Shown here in pieces: positions 1 through 5,494 of a DNA stretch of 5,494 bases (position 1 is the first letter of the stretch; each line of letters opens with the position of its first letter). The notes under the pieces are model-generated. The model ran no database searches. It worked only from the letters and a program-made list of their open reading frames with translations, and was not told where the DNA came from. The DNA comes from Pirellulaceae bacterium. Its GTDB lineage: Bacteria; Planctomycetota; Planctomycetia; Pirellulales; Pirellulaceae. The stretch is taken from contig JADLDX010001028.1 in the NCBI GenBank assembly GCA_020846515.1, forward strand, positions 1 through 5,494. The letters are read 5' to 3'. The position numbers and the translations under genes were made by a program.

Positions 1-57
1 GCCGACAATCTCGGGGCCGATACCATCACCAGGCAACAAAACAATCGTAGCGCGCAC
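1..57 (-). CDS. leuB: 3-isopropylmalate dehydrogenase, N-terminal fragment (gene runs off the left edge)
   Basis: Read on the minus strand, the first 19 codons give (M)RATIVLLPGDGIGPEIVG. LLPGDGIGPE is the N-terminal signature of the beta-decarboxylating dehydrogenase family and, so close to the start, is most like LeuB, the cytoplasmic NAD-dependent enzyme that converts 3-isopropylmalate to the 2-oxoisocaproate precursor in leucine synthesis. The first beta strand and the nucleotide-proximal loop are all that is visible; the catalytic residues lie outside. The start is GTG at 57-55: the frame is open back to a TGA at 102-100 and holds no other ATG, GTG or TTG before the motif. A weak purine-rich site, GAAGAG on the minus strand (67-72), sits 9 nt before it. 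The gene is divergent from the next one. An isocitrate or tartrate dehydrogenase relative is the main alternative. Confidence 0.75.
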   Translation of the reverse strand, partial: MRATIVLLPGDGIGPEIVG

Positions 58-338
58 TTTGCAATACTCTTCGAGGTTACAGACAAGACATCCGGAAGTT
101 CAGTTAACGAGGCCTTATGGTAAAGCCGTAGCCCCGTTCGGGAAAGTAGGCCCAATGGCAGGCAACTGGTCAGCGTTTCACGATACATTCTGTCGCACCA
201 CATGAGCTTTTATCCCAAATTTCTCGATAATCTGCGGCGATCACGCAACCTATCCGCTTACAGAAACTTATCCGAAGCTAACGAAGGCAACTGTTCCGAT
301 CATTATGCCGTGTAGGGAGTGCTGTGCGGTTTTGCGGA

Positions 339-360
339 AAGCGCAAGGTCGGTGGCGCTT
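339..360. repeat. Inverted repeat AAGCGC / GCGCTT in the leader
   Basis: AAGCGC (339-344) and GCGCTT (355-360) form a perfect 6-bp stem with a 10-nt loop, about 64 nt before the start codon at 424. No T-tract follows, so it is not a terminator. It could be a 5'-UTR hairpin or a protein-binding dyad; the arms are seen in the sequence, the function is not known. Confidence 0.4.
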
Positions 361-365
361 GAGCT

Positions 366-382
366 CGAACTACCCCAGTTCG
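366..382. repeat. Inverted repeat CGAACT / AGTTCG in the leader
   Basis: CGAACT (366-371) and AGTTCG (377-382) are perfect complements separated by ACCCC. The dyad sits only 5 nt after the previous one and 28 nt before the Shine-Dalgarno site. The short 5-nt spacer suits either a small RNA hairpin or a compact operator. No function can be assigned from sequence. Confidence 0.4.
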
Positions 383-410
383 TAGTGTCGTCAGTCCCAA
401 CCTAGCAGGC

Positions 411-416
411 AAGGAG
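411..416 (+). promoter_or_regulatory. Ribosome binding site for the barrel-protein gene
   Basis: AAGGAG is a near-perfect anti-16S match and lies 7 nt before the ATG at 424. It fixes this ATG as the start. Strong Shine-Dalgarno sites are not universal in planctomycetes, so efficient translation is likely. Confidence 0.85.
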
Positions 417-423
417 TGCATAT

Positions 424-1749
424 ATGGGCGGCCCATGGTACAAAATCGCAATTCGCGTGGCTTCCAAAGCCAGCATTAGCTTAGCCGGCTGTTACTTGGC
501 TGGGATAACCTACAGCCCAAAGGTTTGGGCGGATAACTTGCCACCGGTCGTGACAGCACAAGCCGAGTCGGCCGCCGTCGGTAGCTCTTTGTCCGATCAA
601 GCCGCCTCCTCGCCCAAGGCCGGCTCCCAAGATTTATCCAGCGATGGCTTTGAAGGCCGCGGCTTTGAAGGACCTAGCTTTGAGGGCCCTAGCTTTGAAG
701 GTGCACGACCAGCCGCGAACGTAACGTCGATTCCATCCGTTTTCGATAATTCCCATGATGCAGTGCAACCGGTGTCGTGCTCGACGAACGCACCATGCGG
801 TAGCTGTGATGCCTGCGACTCCATCGGTTGTGCATCGGCCAGTTGCGTACCTTGGTGGGCACATCGCTCCGGTGGCTTCGGAGAACTGCTCTACCTGAGC
901 CCAGGCAACTCGGACTTGATCTACGCGACCGAACAAACCGGTCCCGTCGGTGCGCCTTCACCTACCGGGCCGATTGGGATCAGCAACATAGATGAACATG
1001 TTGGTTATCGAGTTGGCTTCATTCATGCCCATTCAACCTGCAGCAGTCTAGTTGCCAGTTACACGCGTTGGGATGGCGAAACCACCAGCGTACTACAAGC
1101 CACCGGCAATAACGTGCTCAATTCCAATGTCATCCACCCTAGTACCGCCACTACCGGCGCTGCCAGCCTGCAGGCAACTGCCCGACAACTGGCTAACTTT
1201 CAGTTCGCTGACGTCATGTTGCGACGTGTTTATCGTTCCAGCGATTGCGGCGTGATCAATTGGAACGCTGGTCTGCGATACGGCAATTTGGAACAAGGCT
1301 TATCTGCAGATCAAACGGTATCGGTGGGCACTGGTCTGACGAACGTCACGACCGATATCGATTTTAATGGCTTCGGCATCATCGGCGGCTTGGATGGTAT
1401 GCGCCACAGCACCCACACCGGTCTTTTGGTCTACGGTCGCGCTCTGGGTAGTCTATTAGGTGGTAACTGGCAAGCCGATTATCGCCAGACCAACCAGTTC
1501 GGCGGGGGCGTGATCGCCAATCGTTACGATGACTATCGCGTTACTCCAGTGGTCGACACTGAACTGGGCGTAGGCTGGCAGAATTGCAGCGGTTGCTTGC
1601 GAGTCACCACTGGCTACCTGTTCAGCACCTGGTTCAACGCCGTGACCACTCGCGACTACATCCAGTCGGTCCGCACCGGCAACATGCTGAACCTGGATGA
1701 CAATCTGACCTTCAGCGGCCTGAGTCTGCGAACCGACCTCCGGTTCTAA
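424..1749 (+). CDS. Exported outer-membrane beta-barrel protein, BBP7/Lpg1974-like, with FEG repeats and a Cys cluster
   Basis: 441 residues. The start is set by the Shine-Dalgarno site. Residues 1-36 look like a signal peptide: Lys7, Arg11 and Lys15, a hydrophobic stretch, then a V-W-A site before Asp37. Residues 37-74 are a low-complexity Ala/Ser-rich linker. Residues 75-94 are four five-residue units around Phe-Glu-Gly. Residues 119-141 hold six cysteines (119, 125, 128, 131, 136, 141). From about 150 to the end, roughly ten alternating beta strands can be picked out (for example 193-202, 208-216, 257-271, 278-290, 332-354, 373-387, 391-406, 428-441), ending in Phe441 as expected for BAM-inserted barrels. 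The phrases GFGIIGGLDG, GRALGSLLGG and TELGVGW resemble the planctomycete Lpg1974/BBP7 porin-like families. The likely place is the outer membrane, with the N-terminal part periplasmic. Ligand or cargo is unknown; the family name is from memory, the barrel call from the pattern. Confidence 0.72.
   Translation: MGGPWYKIAIRVASKASISLAGCYLAGITYSPKVWADNLPPVVTAQAESAAVGSSLSDQAASSPKAGSQDLSSDGFEGRGFEGPSFEGPSFEGARPAANVTSIPSVFDNSHDAVQPVSCSTNAPCGSCDACDSIGCASASCVPWWAHRSGGFGELLYLSPGNSDLIYATEQTGPVGAPSPTGPIGISNIDEHVGYRVGFIHAHSTCSSLVASYTRWDGETTSVLQATGNNVLNSNVIHPSTATTGAASLQATARQLANFQFADVMLRRVYRSSDCGVINWNAGLRYGNLEQGLSADQTVSVGTGLTNVTTDIDFNGFGIIGGLDGMRHSTHTGLLVYGRALGSLLGGNWQADYRQTNQFGGGVIANRYDDYRVTPVVDTELGVGWQNCSGCLRVTTGYLFSTWFNAVTTRDYIQSVRTGNMLNLDDNLTFSGLSLRTDLRF
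646..705 (+). repeat. Tandem repeat, 4 x 15 bp, encoding Phe-Glu-Gly pentapeptides
   Basis: Units at 646-660, 661-675, 676-690 and 691-705 share the core (G/A)GCTTTGA(A/G)GG and read GFEGR, GFEGP, SFEGP and SFEGA in the barrel-protein frame (residues 75-94). The 15-bp period keeps the frame whatever the copy number. Units differ partly at silent positions, so the array is not a very recent duplication. It lies in the periplasmic linker between the signal peptide and the Cys cluster. Confidence 0.9.
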
Positions 1750-1786
1750 TGATCAACAAGGCACCATGCGCATCAGACACAATATC

Positions 1787-1819
1787 AGCCGGGCGTTCTC
1801 AATCGCGCCCGGCTTTTTT
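1787..1819 (+). terminator. Rho-independent terminator of the barrel-protein gene
   Basis: AGCCGGGCG (1787-1795) pairs perfectly with CGCCCGGCT (1806-1814), giving a GC-rich 9-bp stem with a 10-nt loop, followed by a run of six T (1814-1819). It starts 38 nt after the TAA at 1747-1749. Read on the other strand, the stem is followed by a poor U-tract (TGATATTG), so it is a weak candidate for ending the convergent gene, whose stop is at 1897. I see no better terminator for that gene in 1820-1896. Confidence 0.88.
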
Positions 1820-1896
1820 GTGCGCTGCGGAGCGTAGGTGTGGCTGCGAACCCTCTAGTCAGCTCACTTTACTCACGCATAGCAGGCGTATGAGGC

Positions 1897-4800
1897 CTAC
1901 AGTCCGCGGCGTCGCTTAAGGTCCAGATCCCAATCCCCCAACTGCGCAAAGTAATCGTCTGTCGCAGCCAGTTGTGGTGATGAACTGGCAGCCAACAAAG
2001 CCAAGTCCGCTTTCCCTTCTCCACCACCGACTCGACGATTCAATTCGTTGATCACTAGCAGTGCATCGATGGCCGACACAGTCCGGTCACCGTTCGTATC
2101 AGCCTTGATCTCACCGATCGTAAAGTAGGCACGCACCGGATTGTTGCCCGACAGGTTCGGGAAGGTGTTGAGCACGTTGATCGCCAACAATGCATCGATG
2201 GCCGTTACAAAACCATCGCCATTGATGTCCAAAGGATCGGCCTGGCGATGCAACACGTTCTCATCTTGTGATGCATTGTCGATAGGGGGATCGAAGTTAC
2301 CAAAAATCGGTAGTGCCAGTTCATCACCGAACTCAGCAAACAGATCGTTACCCAGCGGATCGGGACTGTAGGCATCGAACACATTCGCAGGATTGGCGGC
2401 AAATTGATCCGACAACCAGAAGAAGTACTCTCCCGACTCTCGCGGCAATGTACCTTGGCGATCTTTGACCCATAGACCTATATCGTCGATGCCATCCAGA
2501 TTCAGGTCACCCGCCACTGGTCGATCGGTAAAGCCACTCAGCCCCACAAAGCGACCCACGTCATCGGCCACGTTCCAAGTAAAGTCAAAGTTGCCGTCGC
2601 GGTTGGTATCGAAGTAAAAGGTGTTGTTCGCATTGTTAAACGTGGCCAGATCATCCGCGCCGTCGCCGTTAAAATCACCGACCAAAGGTAGGCCGTTAAA
2701 GTTGGTGGCAATCCGTTCGCCAACACCAATCTGATTATTCCCGTTCACATCCAAGTACCAGAACTGGCCATCAAACAAACCAATTTCATCGCCGGCATGA
2801 GCCGCGTTGAAGTCACCCGCAATTGGGTTGCCGTTGACTTGGTACGCAGGCGGCATCAACGACGTAAAGTCACCCACGCCGTCATCGTTGGTATCCAGGA
2901 TAAAACTGTAGACTCCCGCGAATCGGCCGTAAGCACCCAGTTTGTCGAAACCACTCGCTACAGCTGCTCCGGCCTGCGCAAAGTTACCGGCAAAGTGTGC
3001 ATCGACCAGTTGTCCAAACTGGAACACAAAGTCTCGATTGGTCTTGTCGTTGTCCTTGCCTGTGGGATCCCACAAGAAATTGCCGTTGATATCCACATAG
3101 ACCAGACCTTCGCTGATGGCACCAATTTCTGGTCGGCTGTCGACTGTAAAGCGAGCAACAAAGTCACCGCCATTTATTCCATTGCCTGAGGGAAGGATAG
3201 CGGTGTCCGTGCCAGGCGATTGAGCTTGTGAATCGCCATCCAACGAATTGTTGGCCGCATCAGAGATCGAATCCTTTAGCGTCAACGTAAAGCGATCGTC
3301 AGGCAGTGGAGCAGCAAAATCCAAACGCACGATGACCGTCGTATCGTCCTGACTGACAATGGCCGCATTGGTGACCAATATGTTACCGTTGTGATCACCA
3401 ATTAATTGGTAATTACCCGTATCAGTAGCCAGGCCTGGATCAACCGCGAGCAGATTAAATCCGCCAGCTGAAACAGGGCCACCAGTAAAGGTCACGAAGA
3501 TCGAGTTAACCGGCGGCGTCGGGATCGGCATGGGCTTCAACTGAAACACTGAATCGCCACTGGGCAGCGTGACCGATGTAACAAACGGTGGCGTTGTATC
3601 GATCATAATGTCCAGTGTGGCAGGAACAGAAATGTTGCCAGCCACATCCTCGGCCGTCACGAACAGACGACGCAATCCGTCCTTGCCCAGCGCTGCCACT
3701 AGTTCGGGCGAGTTTAAACCAGCGGTCGGTGTGATGTCCCATTCACCCAAGTGCTGATTGGTGCCATCCAGTGGTCGTGCCACCGTCTGCCCCAAGAAAA
3801 GGTCATCGGCTGTAAAGCCATTGTTCGTGCGATCAACATACAGACGCATGATCGAATCGGCTTCCGCCGAGCCAAACATGGTCGGCGTCACGTCGTTGGT
3901 AATGCGATCCACGAAACTGCCCAAGACGGTGGCGATGCCGCTGTCGCTGTCTCGCAACAAACCATCGGTGGCGCTCACCAAATTACCAAAGAAGACCGGT
4001 GGTGGCGCCGTGTCAACGATCACTTCCAAGGCTATGGCTCGCGGGCCAAAACCCGTCTGTTGCGCTGTGGCCGGATCGACCATCTGCACGCGCGCGGTCA
4101 AGAAGTGCGAACCGTCGCTGAGCAGCGGAGTGGTGAACTGGTACACGCCCGCCGATACAAAAGTTGCAAAGCCCAACGGCGTTTGCGGCGGCGTACCGAC
4201 TTGATTTCCAGGCAATGGTGAACTGCCTTCATCGAAAATTGCGATGCGATATCCAGCCACGCCGGCCGCTGCCTGGAACGCAATCGGGATCACTTCATCC
4301 GGCGGTGAACCTGGCAGATTATTGCCAGGCAAATCGTTCAAGAAGATCGCATCGTCCAGACGGAACACCAGCGTAGGCGTGCTGTCACGCGTAATGTTAT
4401 CGACCTGACTACGACCTGTGTCGCTGTTGGACGCCAATGGCGGATCGTGCGTCACTGGATTGTCCAGCAACTCGATATCCGTCGGAGTTGGCGGCGCATA
4501 GTTGTCGATCGTGATGTTGTAGTTGTTCAGTCCACCGTTGGCCCCGAAGACTCGCAAATAATACGTCTGACCAGCCACCACCGGAATACGGACGCGTTCA
4601 TTGTCAGTCGAATCATTAGTGCCAAAGCCGACGATCACATTGCCGGCAACGTCGGTGACCGAAATATCCAGGTTGCCCGCATTGGGTAGTCCCGGACGAC
4701 CACTCACTACTGGACCAACTTGACGGAAGTAAACTTGGAAATCGAGGACGCCAGTCTTCTCTGCCACCACGCGATACCAATCTTCATCGGCGGGCAAGCC

Positions 4801-5494
4801 AAAAATGGGATCAACGCCGGGATTGATCGTCGGATCAACGTTGATCGCTTCGCTGGCGCCCAAGTGAGTCGCCAACGTGCGGGCATTGTTGAATTCAAAC
4901 GAATCATGTTTAAAGACCACCACGTCTCCACCATTGCCCACGATGGGCTGGGCCACTTCGACATTCACAAAGTTGACTACCAACGCTTCAGCATTGCCTG
5001 GACCAACCGTCATGGATCCGCTATCGTCGGTCGTGCCCTTCTCATACAGAATCAAATCACCAATGCCCAGGTCCAGTACTCCCAGGCGATCTCCGGTCGA
5101 ACCGGGGCCACCATCGACGTCGAAACGCAGCGAATTCACATCGCCGTCGATACCCAACGAGTCGGCCCACTGCACGCGAATGGTGTCACTACCCGCATCG
5201 CTATCGACGTAAGCTCGTTCCACTGTCCGCGTGGTCCCGCTGAGAACCAACGTGTCGGTTTGGACATCGCCATTTACAGTATGGACCAACGTCGTGGCGG
5301 CGGTCTGCGAGATATCGATGGCATCGTTACCAGCAGAACCTCGAACCAAAATAGTATCGAATCCGGCACCACCATCGAAGCTGTCGTTGCCTCCGCCACC
5401 CCACATGGTGTCGTCACCTTCGTTACCAACCAATTGGTCATCACCGGCTCCGCCTTCCAAGGTATCGTTGCCAATACCACCGATCAGAATTGCA
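1897..5494 (-). CDS. Giant exported multidomain surface protein (RTX, PPC, Ig-like, FG-GAP-like, dockerin), C-terminal 1198 residues
   Basis: The frame is open from the right edge to a TAG at 1899-1897, so this is a 5'-truncated gene. Numbering from the first whole codon (5493-5491): residues 5-49 are RTX nonapeptides; about 197-332 a PPC (bacterial pre-peptidase C-terminal) domain; about 333-498 and 499-636 two Ig-like domains, each closing in a D-T-(A/T)-P-P linker; about 637-752 an SbsA-type Ig-like domain; about 795-1071 FG-GAP-like repeats with many Asp/Asn loops; 1087-1153 a dockerin pair; then a 45-residue tail ending in KRRRGL. No catalytic domain and no hydrophobic C-terminal anchor is visible. 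From these families I infer an extracellular or cell-surface adhesin or structural protein stabilised by Ca2+. Secretion signal and any enzyme domain would be in the missing N-terminal part. It is convergent with the barrel gene, 147 nt apart. Confidence 0.88.
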   Translation of the reverse strand, partial: AILIGGIGNDTLEGGAGDDQLVGNEGDDTMWGGGGNDSFDGGAGFDTILVRGSAGNDAIDISQTAATTLVHTVNGDVQTDTLVLSGTTRTVERAYVDSDAGSDTIRVQWADSLGIDGDVNSLRFDVDGGPGSTGDRLGVLDLGIGDLILYEKGTTDDSGSMTVGPGNAEALVVNFVNVEVAQPIVGNGGDVVVFKHDSFEFNNARTLATHLGASEAINVDPTINPGVDPIFGLPADEDWYRVVAEKTGVLDFQVYFRQVGPVVSGRPGLPNAGNLDISVTDVAGNVIVGFGTNDSTDNERVRIPVVAGQTYYLRVFGANGGLNNYNITIDNYAPPTPTDIELLDNPVTHDPPLASNSDTGRSQVDNITRDSTPTLVFRLDDAIFLNDLPGNNLPGSPPDEVIPIAFQAAAGVAGYRIAIFDEGSSPLPGNQVGTPPQTPLGFATFVSAGVYQFTTPLLSDGSHFLTARVQMVDPATAQQTGFGPRAIALEVIVDTAPPPVFFGNLVSATDGLLRDSDSGIATVLGSFVDRITNDVTPTMFGSAEADSIMRLYVDRTNNGFTADDLFLGQTVARPLDGTNQHLGEWDITPTAGLNSPELVAALGKDGLRRLFVTAEDVAGNISVPATLDIMIDTTPPFVTSVTLPSGDSVFQLKPMPIPTPPVNSIFVTFTGGPVSAGGFNLLAVDPGLATDTGNYQLIGDHNGNILVTNAAIVSQDDTTVIVRLDFAAPLPDDRFTLTLKDSISDAANNSLDGDSQAQSPGTDTAILPSGNGINGGDFVARFTVDSRPEIGAISEGLVYVDINGNFLWDPTGKDNDKTNRDFVFQFGQLVDAHFAGNFAQAGAAVASGFDKLGAYGRFAGVYSFILDTNDDGVGDFTSLMPPAYQVNGNPIAGDFNAAHAGDEIGLFDGQFWYLDVNGNNQIGVGERIATNFNGLPLVGDFNGDGADDLATFNNANNTFYFDTNRDGNFDFTWNVADDVGRFVGLSGFTDRPVAGDLNLDGIDDIGLWVKDRQGTLPRESGEYFFWLSDQFAANPANVFDAYSPDPLGNDLFAEFGDELALPIFGNFDPPIDNASQDENVLHRQADPLDINGDGFVTAIDALLAINVLNTFPNLSGNNPVRAYFTIGEIKADTNGDRTVSAIDALLVINELNRRVGGGEGKADLALLAASSSPQLAATDDYFAQLGDWDLDLKRRRGL
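2035..2235 (-). repeat. Dockerin type I pair
   Basis: Two EF-hand-like repeats, DINGDGFVTAIDALLAINVL and DTNGDRTVSAIDALLVINEL, lie 43 codons apart. Ca2+ ligand positions 1, 3, 5 and 12 are intact in both (Asp1089, Asn1091, Asp1093, Asp1100; Asp1132, Asn1134, Asp1136, Asp1143, visible numbering), each followed by a hydrophobic helix. The second has Arg in place of the usual Gly at position 6. The DAL-x-x-IN-x-LN helix is the form common in planctomycete surface proteins. Dockerins bind cohesins; no cohesin-like domain is seen here. The two halves also share the identical 14-mer TGCATCGATGGCCG (plus strand, 2062-2075 and 2191-2204). Confidence 0.87.
2281..3111 (-). repeat. FG-GAP-like repeat block, about five units
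   Basis: Each unit has a beta strand running into an acidic loop, then about 25-35 residues later a second loop in a P-(I/L/V)-x-G-D-(F/L)-N context. First loops: DINGNFLWD (at 3093), DTNDDGVGD (2895), DVNGNNQIG (2751), DTNRDGNFD (2610). Second loops: GDFNAAHAGDE (near 2814), GDFNGDGADD (near 2676), GDLNLDGIDD (near 2508). The second loops of the first and last units are degraded (GNFAQAG, GNFDPP). This matches FG-GAP/VCBS-type Ca2+-binding propeller repeats, normally used for extracellular ligand binding. The fold and metal binding are inferred. Confidence 0.75.
3238..3585 (-). other. SbsA-type Ig-like domain
   Basis: The segment after IDTTPP runs FVTSVTLPSG, then NSIFVTFTGGPV, GNYQLIGDHNGN, TTVIVRLDFAAPLPDDRFTL and ISDAANNSLDG. 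This order, strand with 'sum of minima' phrase (APLPDDRFTLTL) and a closing D-x-A-x-N-x-L-D-G, is typical of Big_5/SbsA Ig-like domains in bacterial surface proteins. It would be a spacer or protein-binding module. Confidence 0.65.
3586..4497 (-). other. Two bacterial Ig-like domains
   Basis: Both domains open with the same kind of phrase: SDTGRSQVDNITRDSTPT and DSDSGIATVLGSFVDRITND followed by VTPT. Both close with a long edge strand and linker, LEVIVDTAPP and LDIMIDTTPP, preceded by LTARVQMVD or LFVTAEDVAGN. That is the frame of repeated adhesin Ig-like modules of about 140-165 residues. The first carries a Pro-rich insertion near LPGNNLPGSPPDEV. They are probably stalk modules. Confidence 0.7.
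4498..4905 (-). other. PPC (bacterial pre-peptidase C-terminal) domain
   Basis: The order FEFNN...A..L, then ADEDWYRVVAEKTGVLDF, then NLDISVTDVAGNVI, NERVRIPVVAGQTYYLRVFG and a closing NNYNITI matches PPC beta-sandwich domains, including the D-W-Y after the first strands and the A-G-x-x-Y-Y-x-R-V motif. PPC domains occur in secreted proteases and in many adhesin-like proteins, where they act as spacer or binding modules. No protease domain is seen next to it in the visible part. Confidence 0.78.
5347..5481 (-). repeat. RTX (hemolysin-type) Ca2+-binding nonapeptide repeats
   Basis: Five consecutive nine-residue units fit GGxGxDxUx: GGIGNDTLE, GGAGDDQLV, GNEGDDTMW, GGGGNDSFD and GGAGFDTIL. A sixth, looser one follows (GSAGNDAID). 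The array continues towards the right edge, so more units probably lie outside. Such repeats form a parallel beta roll that folds on binding Ca2+ outside the cell and often mark type I secretion substrates. Here they are internal, over 1100 residues from the C terminus. Confidence 0.9.

Larger units (their letters stand above)
58..423. other. Divergent intergenic region between leuB and the barrel-protein gene
   Basis: These 366 bases separate two divergently read genes and should carry promoters for both. I see no convincing gene: the best short frame (202-315, plus) lacks a ribosome binding site. No tRNA, known riboswitch consensus, or leucine-rich leader peptide was recognised. Two perfect 6-bp inverted repeats lie at 339-360 and 366-382. 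A GATAAT hexamer at 226-231 resembles a -10 box, but only a poor -35 (ATGAGC, 202-207) is in position, so no promoter is called. Confidence 0.6.

Noticed and set aside
120..170. Possible riboswitch or leader structure around CCCGTTCGGG and the GGC-rich stretch upstream of leuB
   Set aside because: Only a 3-4 bp stem forms, and no known riboswitch core or leucine-rich leader peptide could be matched.
202..231. Possible promoter: ATGAGC and GATAAT, 18 nt apart
   Set aside because: The -10 matches 5 of 6 but the -35 only 3 of 6, and it would give a leader of nearly 190 nt. Not strong enough to call.
202..315. Plus-strand open frame of 37 codons beginning MSFYPKFLDNL in the divergent intergenic region
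   Set aside because: There is no Shine-Dalgarno site before its ATG and no recognisable protein features; length is within chance.
481..495. Lipobox-like LAGC at residues 20-23 of the barrel protein
   Set aside because: Only seven residues separate Lys15 from Cys23, Tyr follows the Cys, and a better signal peptidase I site (VWA before Asp37) follows. Lipidation of a barrel protein with C-terminal Phe is also unlikely.
646..705. Short regular repeats considered as a CRISPR array
   Set aside because: The units are contiguous 15-mers without spacers and they are in frame with a coding sequence.
597..936. Minus-strand open frames over the FEG repeat, with Pro-Ser-Lys or Lys-Ala repeats
   Set aside because: They are antisense shadows of the 15-bp repeat, which stays open in several frames; no ribosome site or family resemblance.
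1871..1896. Weak dyad CATA...TATG just after the giant gene's stop
   Set aside because: Only four base pairs around a 7-nt loop, without a T-tract; not a terminator.
3751..4221. Plus-strand open frames of about 150 codons opposite the Ig-like region
   Set aside because: They are Arg/His-rich shadow frames antisense to a convincing domain-bearing gene, with no ribosome site.

Overview
The window looks like chromosomal DNA of a planctomycete, probably Pirellulaceae (a Rhodopirellula or Blastopirellula relative). The pointers are a very large exported protein that joins RTX repeats, a PPC domain, Ig-like domains, FG-GAP-type repeats and a C-terminal dockerin pair, and next to it a Cys-rich outer-membrane beta-barrel protein of the BBP7/Lpg1974 kind. 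The taxon is inferred from protein style; there is no RNA marker gene in the window.

Layout. Positions 1-57 (minus strand) hold the first 19 codons of a gene whose product starts with the LLPGDGIGPEI signature of 3-isopropylmalate dehydrogenase (leuB); the rest lies beyond the left edge. Positions 58-423 are a divergent intergenic region with two short inverted repeats and a strong Shine-Dalgarno site before the next gene. Positions 424-1749 (plus) encode a 441-residue exported beta-barrel protein with a signal peptide, a 4 x 15-bp tandem repeat coding for Phe-Glu-Gly units, a cluster of six cysteines, and about ten amphipathic beta strands ending in a C-terminal Phe. A hairpin with a T-tract at 1787-1819 ends it. 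Positions 1897-5494 (minus, convergent) carry the last 1198 codons of a giant surface protein whose start lies beyond the right edge.

How they fit. The two large genes are convergent, so they are separate transcription units. Both products belong at the cell surface: one is an outer-membrane barrel, the other a multidomain, probably Ca2+-stabilised adhesin-like or structural protein with no catalytic domain in the visible part. leuB is leucine biosynthesis and is probably only a neighbour. No mobile element, CRISPR array, tRNA or rRNA was seen. I do not find strong evidence for a wholly new system. The parts most worth a second look are the five-unit FG-GAP-like block with paired acidic loops and degenerate end units, the conserved-looking junction before it, the unexplained C-terminal tail after the dockerin, and the Cys/repeat-rich periplasmic segment of the barrel protein.
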